From an uncultured Eggerthellaceae bacterium (lineage in GTDB: Bacteria > Actinomycetota > Coriobacteriia > Coriobacteriales > Eggerthellaceae), in assembly GCA_949450265.1 (NCBI GenBank), contig CASTMW010000030.1:1-14824 (forward strand): DNA of 14,824 nt. The letters run 5' to 3'. Positions 5,845 through 14,824 of the stretch are shown piece by piece (position 1 is the first letter of the stretch; each line of letters begins with the position of its first letter). The notes under the pieces were generated by a model. It had not been told where the DNA came from. It was given only the letters and a program-made list of their open reading frames with translations, and searched no databases. A program made the position numbers and the translations under genes.

Positions 5845-8475
5845 ATGGCGACTTTCATGGAGTCGTGCCGGTGCAAGGGCGCGCGGCCGCAGGGCATCGT
5901 GGGCCATACGTTCTCGTCGCGTCCAGATCTGGTGGGAAGGATGCTGCATGACAGGCATGTCGCGCGGTTCATCGTCGCTCCACCTGGATACGGCAAGAGC
6001 ACCATCGCATTCGAGTATGCCAATATCATGTTCGGGTTCAAGCGCGTCCTTTGGATACGATGCGCCTCACCCTGCTTCCTTCGCGATCTTGATGCGGGGG
6101 TCCTTTTGCCTTCGCTTGTCGAAGCTGTCCCAGATGCTGATCTTGTCGTCTGCGATGACGTACCCGTGCTCGATGATGAGCGTGCGGCAGCCTTCGATGC
6201 GTTCGTGGATGGCCTGCTCGGGCGTGGATGCGAGGCCATCGTCACCTGCACGCCTGCTGCCGACACCTTCTCGCATCTTCAGCGCGATCGGATGCTGCTC
6301 GATGGGTCGGACCTTCTGCTCACCGATGATGAGCTCAGTATCGCTTTGGCAACAGGGACCTTAGATGGTTCCGCTGCACGCGACCTGCCTTCCTGCGAGC
6401 GAGCGGCCTGCCTTGTTTGGCACGGGGACGGGATGCGGATGCTCGTGCGCGGCGCAGCTGCCGAAGAGGTGCCCTCGGAGGTAGCGCTGTCCATGGTGGC
6501 GCTGCTCATGCTCGGTGGTGGTACCGCAGATGACCTGGCAGCGATCCTGAGCGCCGAACGCGCGGCCGAGGTCTGGGAGTTCCTTGCCGATGATTATCCG
6601 TACCTTGGTATGGATCGGCGCACGGGAATCTATGCGCCCATGCAGTGCAGCATTGCGTTGCTGGCCGCTGCCTTCTCGCAAAAGCTGGAGGACCTGGCAG
6701 CAGCTTCCCTGCATGCCGAGCGCGGTGCGTTTCTGGAGTGCATTGCCGACCTGCTGCTGCAACGCGGATGCGACGAGCGCGCTGCCGAGATCATGGCGCA
6801 GTTCGCTCCGAAGCAGACCGCATGCGCATGGCTGGCCCGTTCATGCCGACGTTTGATAGCGGCGGGCCATCCGTTGGCCGTCAGCACCCTTCACGAGAGC
6901 GTACGACGGCGCGCGAGCGGATTCACCGATCAGCTCTCCTTGTGCCGCTGTTGGTCGGCGATGCTGCTCGATGATGCGGATACCTTGGAGCTGTTCGCCA
7001 ATCGCGTCGCGCGAGCTGGCAGCGCCGATGCGCGCCAACGGCTGATGGCGCTCTCCTTCCTGATCATGCACGGGGCGCAGGGTGCGCGTGAACGTGTGGC
7101 AGCCAAGCTGGCCCATGCGCTCAAAGGCGACGATGGCGCTGCAGCGCAGATATGCGGATCGGATCCTTTGTGCGGCGATGCTCTCGTGTTCGCGCGCGTG
7201 TGTGCGGCGGCAGCGCATGGCATCTTCGATGGTGTGGCCGCATGGATGCAGCTGCGCGAAGAGCACGCTGACGGGGCTGTGCGCGAGGCGCTCCTGTTCT
7301 GCGCGGCCTGGCTCTTCGAGCGCCTTGTGGAAGAGGACGAAGAACAACAGGCGCGGCCCTCTGCCGCAGCTGAGCTGGCTGCCGCACGCGATGACCTTGC
7401 CGCTATGGCGACATTCTGCCGCGACGAGGCTCGCGGTACTCATCAAGACGATGCGCCTGACTGGTTCGCGCTCAATGCTGCTCTGCACGCCAGCGCGGCG
7501 TGCGATCGGTGGGTAGCGCTGACATGTGTCGACATCGACGAGGATACGCGGATGCGCGCGCATCAGATGGACCTGATCGTGCGCGAGCAGATCGAACGAT
7601 GCGAGGCGTTGGCCCGCCGCGCCCGCGCCTCGGCCGCATCGAGTGCGACGCGTTCGCGTGGGCATGCGCATCCTGCACGATCCTCCAAGAGCGCAGCGGC
7701 TTCGACGGCCACTCCGATTCTCACCGTCAACCTCTTCGGCGGCATGGAGGTGCGCATCGGCGGAGAGCTGGTGGAACCGCGCTTCTTGCGGCGCATGAAG
7801 GTGAAGACGCTGCTGGCATTGCTGGTGATCCATCGCGGTCGCGAGATGAGCCGTGACAGCTTGGCGGCTATGCTCTGGCCGGAGAGCACTGAAAGCTCGT
7901 ATCGCAACAACTTCTACTCCGTCTGGTCGCAGCTGAAGCGCTCCCTTCAGGTGCAGGGCAGCTGTCCGTACCTGATCCGCACCCAAACTGGCTGCAGCTT
8001 GGATCCGCGTCTGGTGGTCAGCGACGTGCATGAGTACGAAGCCATCTGCCGCGCTCTGCTGTTCGGGACGGATGCAGCTAGCGACTGGGAGCGACTGTAT
8101 TCGCTCGTGAGCACCGAATATGCGGGCAGGCTGATGCCATGCGAACAGGAGAACGAGACCATCTTGTCGCTGCGAGACCATTACCACGCTCAGCTGATCG
8201 ATGGCCTCATCGCCACCACCAATCGTCTGGTGGGCTTAGGGGAGCCGCGCGGTGCCGTATGGTTCGCGCGTGAGGCGTTGCGCAGGGAAGCGGGGCGCGA
8301 GGACGTCTATATCGCTTTGATGGAGGCCCAGATTGCCGCCGATCAGCGCTCCGCGGCGCTTGAGACCTACTTCGAATGCCGCCGCTTCCTCAATGAGCAG
8401 CTCGGCATCGACCCGTCCAAGCGGTTGGTTGGCTTGTACCGCTCCATCATCGAAGAGGAAGAGATCCTCGTCTAG
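5845..8475 (+). CDS. STAND-type ATPase with C-terminal winged-helix/BTAD domain, transcriptional regulator
   Basis: The 876-residue protein starts with a MalT-like NTPase: SRPDLVGRML around 25-34, Walker A APPGYGKST at 45-53 and a Walker B-like VVCDD at 101-105. Residues of about 200-590 are helical, Ala/Leu-rich and probably a TPR-like sensor region. A low-complexity linker (about 590-622) leads to an OmpR-type winged helix beginning TVNLFGGMEVRIGG (from 627), with ALLVIHRGREMSRDSLAAMLWP in it, then a BTAD domain to the end (FAREALRREAGREDVYIALM and LGIDPSKRL). This should be an ATP-controlled DNA-binding activator; the signal and targets are unknown. ATG 5845 has GGAG 6 nt upstream. AfsR/SARP regulators have the DNA-binding/BTAD part first, so the order here is reversed. 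There are 29 cysteines, high for a cytosolic protein. No membrane segment is seen. It sits between rsfS and secA. Confidence 0.88.
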   Translation: MATFMESCRCKGARPQGIVGHTFSSRPDLVGRMLHDRHVARFIVAPPGYGKSTIAFEYANIMFGFKRVLWIRCASPCFLRDLDAGVLLPSLVEAVPDADLVVCDDVPVLDDERAAAFDAFVDGLLGRGCEAIVTCTPAADTFSHLQRDRMLLDGSDLLLTDDELSIALATGTLDGSAARDLPSCERAACLVWHGDGMRMLVRGAAAEEVPSEVALSMVALLMLGGGTADDLAAILSAERAAEVWEFLADDYPYLGMDRRTGIYAPMQCSIALLAAAFSQKLEDLAAASLHAERGAFLECIADLLLQRGCDERAAEIMAQFAPKQTACAWLARSCRRLIAAGHPLAVSTLHESVRRRASGFTDQLSLCRCWSAMLLDDADTLELFANRVARAGSADARQRLMALSFLIMHGAQGARERVAAKLAHALKGDDGAAAQICGSDPLCGDALVFARVCAAAAHGIFDGVAAWMQLREEHADGAVREALLFCAAWLFERLVEEDEEQQARPSAAAELAAARDDLAAMATFCRDEARGTHQDDAPDWFALNAALHASAACDRWVALTCVDIDEDTRMRAHQMDLIVREQIERCEALARRARASAASSATRSRGHAHPARSSKSAAASTATPILTVNLFGGMEVRIGGELVEPRFLRRMKVKTLLALLVIHRGREMSRDSLAAMLWPESTESSYRNNFYSVWSQLKRSLQVQGSCPYLIRTQTGCSLDPRLVVSDVHEYEAICRALLFGTDAASDWERLYSLVSTEYAGRLMPCEQENETILSLRDHYHAQLIDGLIATTNRLVGLGEPRGAVWFAREALRREAGREDVYIALMEAQIAADQRSAALETYFECRRFLNEQLGIDPSKRLVGLYRSIIEEEEILV

Positions 8476-8601
8476 GTTGTCGTTGCCCGAGGATAACCTG
8501 TGAATTCAAGCACTTCTGTTCGCAGGTGTATTAGAATCGTTGCGAGACACGATGAGGGGTGCGCTTGCGCGCTCCGAAGGAAGAGAAAGCAAACGAACGA
8601 C
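8476..8601 (+). promoter_or_regulatory. secA leader region: weak promoter candidate and CUUG-capped hairpin
   Basis: The 126 nt before secA hold a weak promoter-like pair, TTCAAG 8505-8510 and TATTAG near 8529-8534 (or TAGAAT 8532-8537 as the -10). A clearer feature is an 8-bp stem, 8556-8563 with 8568-8575 (two G-U pairs), closed by the stable tetraloop CTTG. The purine-rich AAGGAAGAG (8577-8585) follows it but lies 16 nt before the ATG, longer than usual for a ribosome binding site. A 7-bp inverted repeat, ATCCTCG 8464-8470 with CGAGGAT 8488-8494, overlaps the end of the preceding gene and has no T tract, so it is a poor terminator. I see no SecM-like arrest peptide. Confidence 0.35.
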
Positions 8602-11381
<2,780 letters not shown>

Positions 11382-11385
<4 letters not shown>

Positions 11386-12479
11386 TGATCGACGCCAAGC
11401 AGCTAGAAGCGCTCTCGCAGCGGGTCGATGATGCCCGGTCGTTCTTGCATGTCGATTCGTTGGAAGAGGAGCTGACCGCGCTCGAAGCCAGCATGGCAGA
11501 CGCGTCGTTTTGGGATGATGCCGAGAAAGCACAGGGCATCTCGAAGCGCGCAGCTGCTGTTAAGGACACCCTAGCGGCCTTTCAGGCGGCTGTGGGCAAG
11601 CTCGACGATATGCGGGCCGCGCTGGAGCTGGCGGCCGAGGACGAGGCGTTCGCTGCCGAAGCCGACGCAGCCGCGGCAGAGCTTGCCACCATGCTCGACG
11701 GATTGGAAGTGGAATCGTGGTTCTCGGGTCGGTTCGATTCGGGTGATGCCATCCTTTCTGTCAATCCCGGGTCTGGCGGTCTTGAAGCGCAGGACTGGAC
11801 AGAGATGCTCTACCGCATGTACACGCGCTACGCGGAGCATCGCGGCTGGAAGGTCACCGTGCTGGACCTGGTGCCCGGGGAAGGCATCGGGCTTGATAAG
11901 GCCACCATCCAGATCGAAGGCAAGAACGCCTATGGCATGCTGCGCAGCGAATCGGGCGTGCATCGCCTTGTGCGCATCTCGCCCACCGACGCGAAGAAGC
12001 GCCGCCATACTACCTTCGCTGGTATCGAGGTGATGCCGGTCATCGCCGATGACCTTGAGGTGGACCTGAACCCGGCAGATGTGCGCGTGGACGTGTACCG
12101 CTCCAGCGGTCCGGGCGGGCAATGCGTGAACACCACCGATTCGGCGGTGCGCCTGACGCATGTGCCCACGGGCATCGTTGTCACGTGTCAGAACGAGAAG
12201 AGCCAGCTTCAGAACAAGGAAGCGGCCTTCCGCGTGCTGCGCGCGAAGCTCTACGAGCTGGAAGAGCAGAAGCGCCAGGCCGAGATAGACGAGTTGCGCG
12301 GCGATCGCATGGATAATTCTTTCGGCAGCCAGATACGCAACTACGTGCTCTATCCGTATCAGCTGGTGAAGGACGCGCGCACCGACATCGAAACTGGCAA
12401 TGTGGATGCGGTCCTCGATGGCGATCTGGATGACTTCGTCATCGGGTATCACAAGTGGTTGGCGGCATCGGCTTCCTAG
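11382..12479 (+). CDS. prfB: Peptide chain release factor 2 (RF2), no frameshift site, SPT variant
   Basis: RF2 ends translation at UGA and UAA. The 365 residues (M1 at 11382; ATG 11385 is equally possible and has the better spacing to GGAG 11377-11380) show an N-terminal helical domain, the FWDD segment, SWFSGRFDSGDAILSVNPGSGG, and the catalytic GGQ at 245-247 in SSGPGGQCVNTTDSAVRLTH, where Gln is needed for peptidyl-tRNA hydrolysis. Two features are odd. The stop-codon reading tripeptide, SPF in typical RF2, reads Ser200-Pro201-Thr202 inside LVRISPTDAKKRRHTTF. The usual programmed +1 frameshift near codon 23-26 is absent: the homologous point reads SFLHVD without an in-frame UGA. RF1 would have PAT or PVT and a different context, so RF2 remains the best name. 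The start overlaps the secA stop, implying coupling. Confidence 0.93.
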
Positions 12480-12502
12480 ATGCCCGAGGTGCCCTTTTCT
12501 TC
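12464..12502 (+). terminator. Probable intrinsic terminator overlapping the prfB stop
   Basis: GGCATCGG 12464-12471 pairs with CCGA 12484-12487 and TGCC 12490-12493 (8 bp with a 2-nt bulge). It is followed after one base by TTTTCTTC. A competing 6-bp stem, GGCATC 12464-12469 with GATGCC 12479-12484, uses the same left arm. The stop codon of prfB (12477-12479) lies in the loop. The T tract is interrupted by a C, so termination may be partial. Position between prfB and a promoter fits the end of the secA-prfB unit. Confidence 0.45.
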
Positions 12503-12543
12503 TGCTATCATTAGACTATGTCCTCTATCCATTGAAGGAGAGG
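12503..12543 (+). promoter_or_regulatory. Extended -10 promoter and ribosome binding site of the amidohydrolase gene
   Basis: TGC-TATCAT at 12503-12511 is an extended -10 element (TGn plus a hexamer with five of six consensus bases). No good -35 is visible 17 nt upstream, which is usual for extended -10 promoters. Transcription would start near 12518, giving a leader of about 30 nt. AGGAG at 12536-12540 lies 7 nt before ATG 12548, a strong ribosome binding site. Confidence 0.55.
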
Positions 12544-12547
12544 CCCT

Positions 12548-13843
12548 ATGCTCTTCGAGAACATCTCCATCCTGGATGCAGACCTGAACGTTCGTGAGAA
12601 CGTCTTTGTCGGCATCGAAGGCTCCACGATCGCATATGTGGGTGACGCAGCTCCCGCTGATGCGGCTCGCTTCGGGCGGCGCATCGACGGCCGCGGCAAG
12701 CTGGCCATGCCTGCGCTCTACAATGCCCATGCGCATGCGCCCATGACGCTCTTGCGCGGTTTCGCCGAGAACCTTCCGCTTGATCGGTGGCTCAACGAGA
12801 AGTGCTGGCCCTTCGAGGCCAAGATGACGCCCGAGGACAATTACTGGGCAACGCTGCTCGCCTGTGCTGAGATGGCTCGGTATGGGGTCGTGTCATTCAG
12901 TGACATGTACTATGCGACGCCTGAACGTGCGCGAGCGGTTACCGAGGCGGGCATGAAGGCGAATCTATGCGAAGGGTTGATTGCGTTCGAGCCGAAGCCG
13001 TATGCCGACTATCCCATCGCAGCCCAGAACGAGGAATATGTGCGCACGCTCCACGGTTCTGCCGACGGGCGCATCCTCATCGACTACAACATCCATGCTG
13101 AGTACACCTCCAACGAGGCCGTCTGCCGCGACATCGTGGCGCTCTTGCGCGACAATGGCCTGCGCCTCCATCTTCATCTCAGCGAAACGGAGAAAGAGGT
13201 CGCCGAATGCCGCGAGCGGCATGGAGGCCTGTCGCCGGTAGAGTATTTCGATAAGATAGGGGCCTTCGATGTGCCCTGCACCGCTGCCCATTGCGTATGG
13301 CTCTCAGATGATGACATGGACATTCTTCAGCGGAAGGGTGTGTTTATCGCCAATAATCCGGTATCGAACATGAAGCTCGGCAGTGGCTTCGCGCGCATCC
13401 CTGAGATGCTCGATCGGGGCATGGCCGTGTGTGTGGGCTCGGATGGCATGGCGTCGAACAACAACCACAACCTGTTCGGCGACCTGTACGTGATGGGCTT
13501 GATCTACAAGGGGTATGCGCTCGATCCGGCGGTGGTCGATCCGCGGCAGATCATCGTAGCTGCCACGCGCACGGGCGCTCTGTCGCAGGGCAGAGAGGAT
13601 TGCGGCGTGCTCGCAGAGGGCTTCAAGGCTGATATCTGCGTGCTGGACATCACGGGACCGCAGTGGTGTCCCATGACGCAGCCGCTCTACAACGCGGTGT
13701 TCGCCGGGAATGGCAGCGATGTCGAGCTGACGCTCTGCGATGGGCAGGTGGTTTACGAGCGGGGCGCGTGGCCCGGCATCGACATCGACCGGGTTCGGGC
13801 AGAGGTGCAGGCCCGCTCGCAGAGGATCATCTCCGAGCTTTAG
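12548..13843 (+). CDS. mtaD: Amidohydrolase, 5-methylthioadenosine/S-adenosylhomocysteine deaminase-like (MtaD group)
   Basis: Members of this COG0402 amidohydrolase group deaminate methylthioadenosine and S-adenosylhomocysteine to the inosyl compounds, part of sulfur-metabolite recycling; some relatives act on other adenosines or s-triazines. In 431 residues the metal and catalytic residues expected from the family align: His61 and His63 (NAHAHAPMTLLRG), His210 with Glu213 (HLHLSETEKEV), and Asp299 (GSDGMASNNN). His183 (IHAEYTS) and His248 (AHCVWL) are probable substrate or catalytic residues. PLDRWLNEKCWPFEAKMTPED is also typical of the deaminase branch. NPVSNMKLGSG is conserved. The gene has its own promoter and ends convergently against the next gene. 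Substrate choice cannot be settled from sequence, so the symbol is by family. Confidence 0.85.
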   Translation: MLFENISILDADLNVRENVFVGIEGSTIAYVGDAAPADAARFGRRIDGRGKLAMPALYNAHAHAPMTLLRGFAENLPLDRWLNEKCWPFEAKMTPEDNYWATLLACAEMARYGVVSFSDMYYATPERARAVTEAGMKANLCEGLIAFEPKPYADYPIAAQNEEYVRTLHGSADGRILIDYNIHAEYTSNEAVCRDIVALLRDNGLRLHLHLSETEKEVAECRERHGGLSPVEYFDKIGAFDVPCTAAHCVWLSDDDMDILQRKGVFIANNPVSNMKLGSGFARIPEMLDRGMAVCVGSDGMASNNNHNLFGDLYVMGLIYKGYALDPAVVDPRQIIVAATRTGALSQGREDCGVLAEGFKADICVLDITGPQWCPMTQPLYNAVFAGNGSDVELTLCDGQVVYERGAWPGIDIDRVRAEVQARSQRIISEL

Positions 13844-14406
13844 GCATCAAGGCTTGAACGGCCGCCTTCGACCATGCGCTGCACTTTCTCGCGCAGCTCG
13901 CCGCGCGATGCCGTGTCGGTCTTCTTGAAGATGACGCTCAGATGATGCTTCACCATGCTCTCCGACAGCGCGCACGCTTTCGCTATGTTCGGCGTGCTCT
14001 CACCGCTCACGGCCGCGATGGCGATGCGCTTCTCTATGTCCGTGAGGCCGAAGGAATCCAGCGCGATGTTCTGGAGCTGATGGTAGAGTGCGACGATCTG
14101 CTGCGCATTGGCCGTGCGCAGCGTGCGTTCCAGCTGCTCGAGCTTCGCAAGCTGCTCCTTGAGCGATGCTTCGCGTGCTGCGGCCGCGGTCTCCGCGGCG
14201 CTCCTTTTCGGGTCGGCGGATAAGGGGTCAGGCGTCGAAGCGTGATCCGACTTGGGAAGCCGAGCATCGCGGGCCACGATCGCGAAGCCGATCACGACGC
14301 ATGCGGCGACGGTAACCAGGAATGCTGTGGAACCCAGGTCATGATGTATCCGAAGAAGAGCCTCGGGAGGCTGTTCGGTCGATGGGCAGTGAAAACGGTC
14401 AAGCAT
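13840..14406 (-). CDS. Membrane-anchored LuxR-type HTH protein
   Basis: The 188-residue product begins with about 25 residues, then one hydrophobic helix at 27-45 (TAFLVTVAACVVIGFAIVA), followed by basic residues (Arg46, Arg49, Lys52). A charged, Ala/Glu-rich segment at about 70-112 could form a coiled coil. The C-terminus, about 119-180, is a LuxR/FixJ-type HTH: LTDIEKRIAIAAVSG, then NIAKACALSESMVKHHLSVIFKKTDTASRGEL, aligning with the usual LT-x-E-x-x-V...IA...S..TVK-x-H pattern. The expected topology is N-out with the HTH in the cytoplasm. There is no receiver or ligand domain. ATG 14406 is used because an in-frame TGA lies just upstream; AGGAAGG is about 15 nt away, so the ribosome binding site is poor. 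The stop overlaps that of the amidohydrolase gene by 4 nt. The regulated genes are unknown. Confidence 0.75.
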   Translation of the reverse strand: MLDRFHCPSTEQPPEALLRIHHDLGSTAFLVTVAACVVIGFAIVARDARLPKSDHASTPDPLSADPKRSAAETAAAAREASLKEQLAKLEQLERTLRTANAQQIVALYHQLQNIALDSFGLTDIEKRIAIAAVSGESTPNIAKACALSESMVKHHLSVIFKKTDTASRGELREKVQRMVEGGRSSLDA

Positions 14407-14622
14407 AATAGAGCACGTTCACCTTCCTACGAGTCGGGATATTCTGTTGGAAGATGCACCATCCATTCAGCTGAGCGCTCGCTCGTGGCGATCGCATGGC
14501 AGCAAGCATACAACATATGACATGGTCAGCCGCCTTGTTTCCTGTGTGCGGCGGGATGTTCTCTTCTAAACTCGCGCCTCTTCAGCCCAAAAGGATGGCG
14601 AGCAAATCTTGCGGTGCGCTCA

Positions 14623-14647
14623 TGTACCGATGTCCGTATGGGGTACA
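14623..14647. repeat. Inverted repeat TGTACC-N13-GGTACA, possible operator
   Basis: TGTACC at 14623-14628 and GGTACA at 14642-14647 are perfect 6-bp inverted arms whose centres are 19 bp apart, close to two helical turns, as for a dimeric regulator site. The right arm overlaps TACACT (14644-14649), a -10-like hexamer. No good -35 is placed with it. It could be an operator for the EF-G-like gene or for the divergent HTH gene; it could also be chance. Confidence 0.3.
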
Positions 14648-14667
14648 CTGGAATCATAGGGATCCTG

Positions 14668-14682
14668 GGTGCGGGAAGCACC
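14668..14682 (+). promoter_or_regulatory. Hairpin in the leader of the EF-G-like gene
   Basis: GGTGC 14668-14672 pairs perfectly with GCACC 14678-14682 around the loop GGGAA. It is about 50 nt before the ATG and has no T tract, so it is not a terminator. It may shape the 5' leader; nothing more can be said. Confidence 0.3.
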
Positions 14683-14732
14683 GCAGCCGCGTTGGTGGGC
14701 GCGCTTTCCGTTCATGGAAGATGGAGGAAGAA

Positions 14733-14824
14733 ATGGCAGCTCCCGCTACAGAGCATGTTCGCAACATCGTGCTCGTCGGCCAAGACGGCGCCGGCAAGAC
14801 CTCTCTGGCCGAGGCCATGTTGTA
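14733..14824 (+). CDS. EF-G-like translation GTPase, partial (cut by window end)
   Basis: Only the first 30 codons are in the window. After MAAPATEHVR comes NIVLVGQDGAGKTSLAEAML, a GTPase P-loop GQDGAGKT at residues 16-23 in the position where elongation factor G has AHIDAGKT. The G-x-x-GAGKT form with LVG before it resembles EF-G-like paralogues (FusA2/EF-G2 type) more than canonical EF-G or TetM. The ribosome binding site GGAGG (14723-14727) lies 5 nt before ATG 14733 and settles the start; ATG 14721 is in frame but has no spacing for a site. With the sequence cut here, function beyond a translational-type GTPase is inference. Confidence 0.7.
   Translation, partial: MAAPATEHVRNIVLVGQDGAGKTSLAEAML

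Larger units (their letters stand above)
14407..14732. other. Divergent intergenic region between the HTH gene and the EF-G-like gene
   Basis: These 326 nt hold no gene I can support. The left part must contain the promoter of the minus-strand HTH gene, but I find no convincing -35/-10 pair there. The right part contains an inverted repeat (14623-14647), a small hairpin (14668-14682) and the strong ribosome binding site GGAGG 14723-14727 for the gene starting at 14733. The same frame as that gene is open back to ATG 14517, but the reading is basic and cysteine-rich and has no ribosome binding site. Confidence 0.6.

Noticed and set aside
5739..5951. ORF from TTG 5739 across the leader into the regulator gene
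   Set aside because: It has no ribosome binding site at the right spacing, has no recognisable domain and overlaps the regulator's N-terminus in another frame. An AAGGAG at 5704-5709 has no start codon nearby.
14517..14732. N-terminal extension of the EF-G-like gene back to ATG 14517 (or ATG 14622)
   Set aside because: The frame is open, but the reading is basic and Cys-rich, with no ribosome binding site. The GGAGG at 14723-14727 fits ATG 14733.
14638..14733. A small out-of-frame ORF from ATG 14638 whose first 24 residues are hydrophobic (GIIGILGAG and on), then basic
   Set aside because: It looks a little like a leader or signal peptide, but there is no ribosome binding site, it runs into the EF-G-like gene in another frame and I cannot support translation.

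Overview
The window is a gene-dense, high-GC stretch of bacterial chromosome, predominantly housekeeping. Several features suggest an actinobacterium, most likely a Coriobacteriia/Eggerthellaceae-type anaerobe: the GC-rich codon use, long antisense shadow ORFs, a release factor 2 with the actinobacterial-style GPGGQ-x-VNTTDSAVR region, an EF-G-like second GTPase, and two lineage-style HTH regulators (a STAND/BTAD giant and a membrane-anchored LuxR-type protein). This assignment is inferred from sequence character and was not checked against a database.

Left part (1-5705): an intrinsic terminator, probably closing the gene upstream of the window, abuts the ribosome binding site of obgE. A tight same-strand cluster follows: obgE, proB, proA, nadD, yqeK, rsfS, with gaps of 0-15 nt or short overlaps. 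It combines ribosome assembly (ObgE, RsfS), proline synthesis (ProB, ProA), NAD synthesis (NadD) and nucleotide metabolism or stress (YqeK). The best start for obgE by homology is an AUC codon at 66 with a well-placed Shine-Dalgarno sequence.

Middle (5706-12479): a 139-nt intergenic leader with several possible competing hairpins, one covering the ribosome binding site, precedes an 876-residue regulator. That protein has a MalT-like ATPase at the N-terminus and a winged helix plus BTAD module at the C-terminus, the reverse of AfsR. Next come secA, with a hairpin in its leader, and prfB. The stop of secA overlaps the start of prfB. RF2 here lacks the usual programmed frameshift and carries Ser-Pro-Thr where RF2 normally has Ser-Pro-Phe.

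Right part (12480-14824): after a probable terminator, an amidohydrolase of the MTA/SAH deaminase group has its own extended -10 promoter. It converges, with stop codons overlapping by 4 nt, on a small minus-strand gene for a one-helix membrane protein with a LuxR-type HTH. A 326-nt intergenic region holds an inverted repeat and hairpins. The window ends inside the start of an EF-G-like GTPase gene.

I see no CRISPR array, insertion sequence, tRNA, rRNA or phage gene. The items most worth following up are the leader RNA plus STAND-BTAD regulator between rsfS and secA, the AUC start of obgE, the Ser-Pro-Thr RF2, and the membrane-tethered HTH protein.
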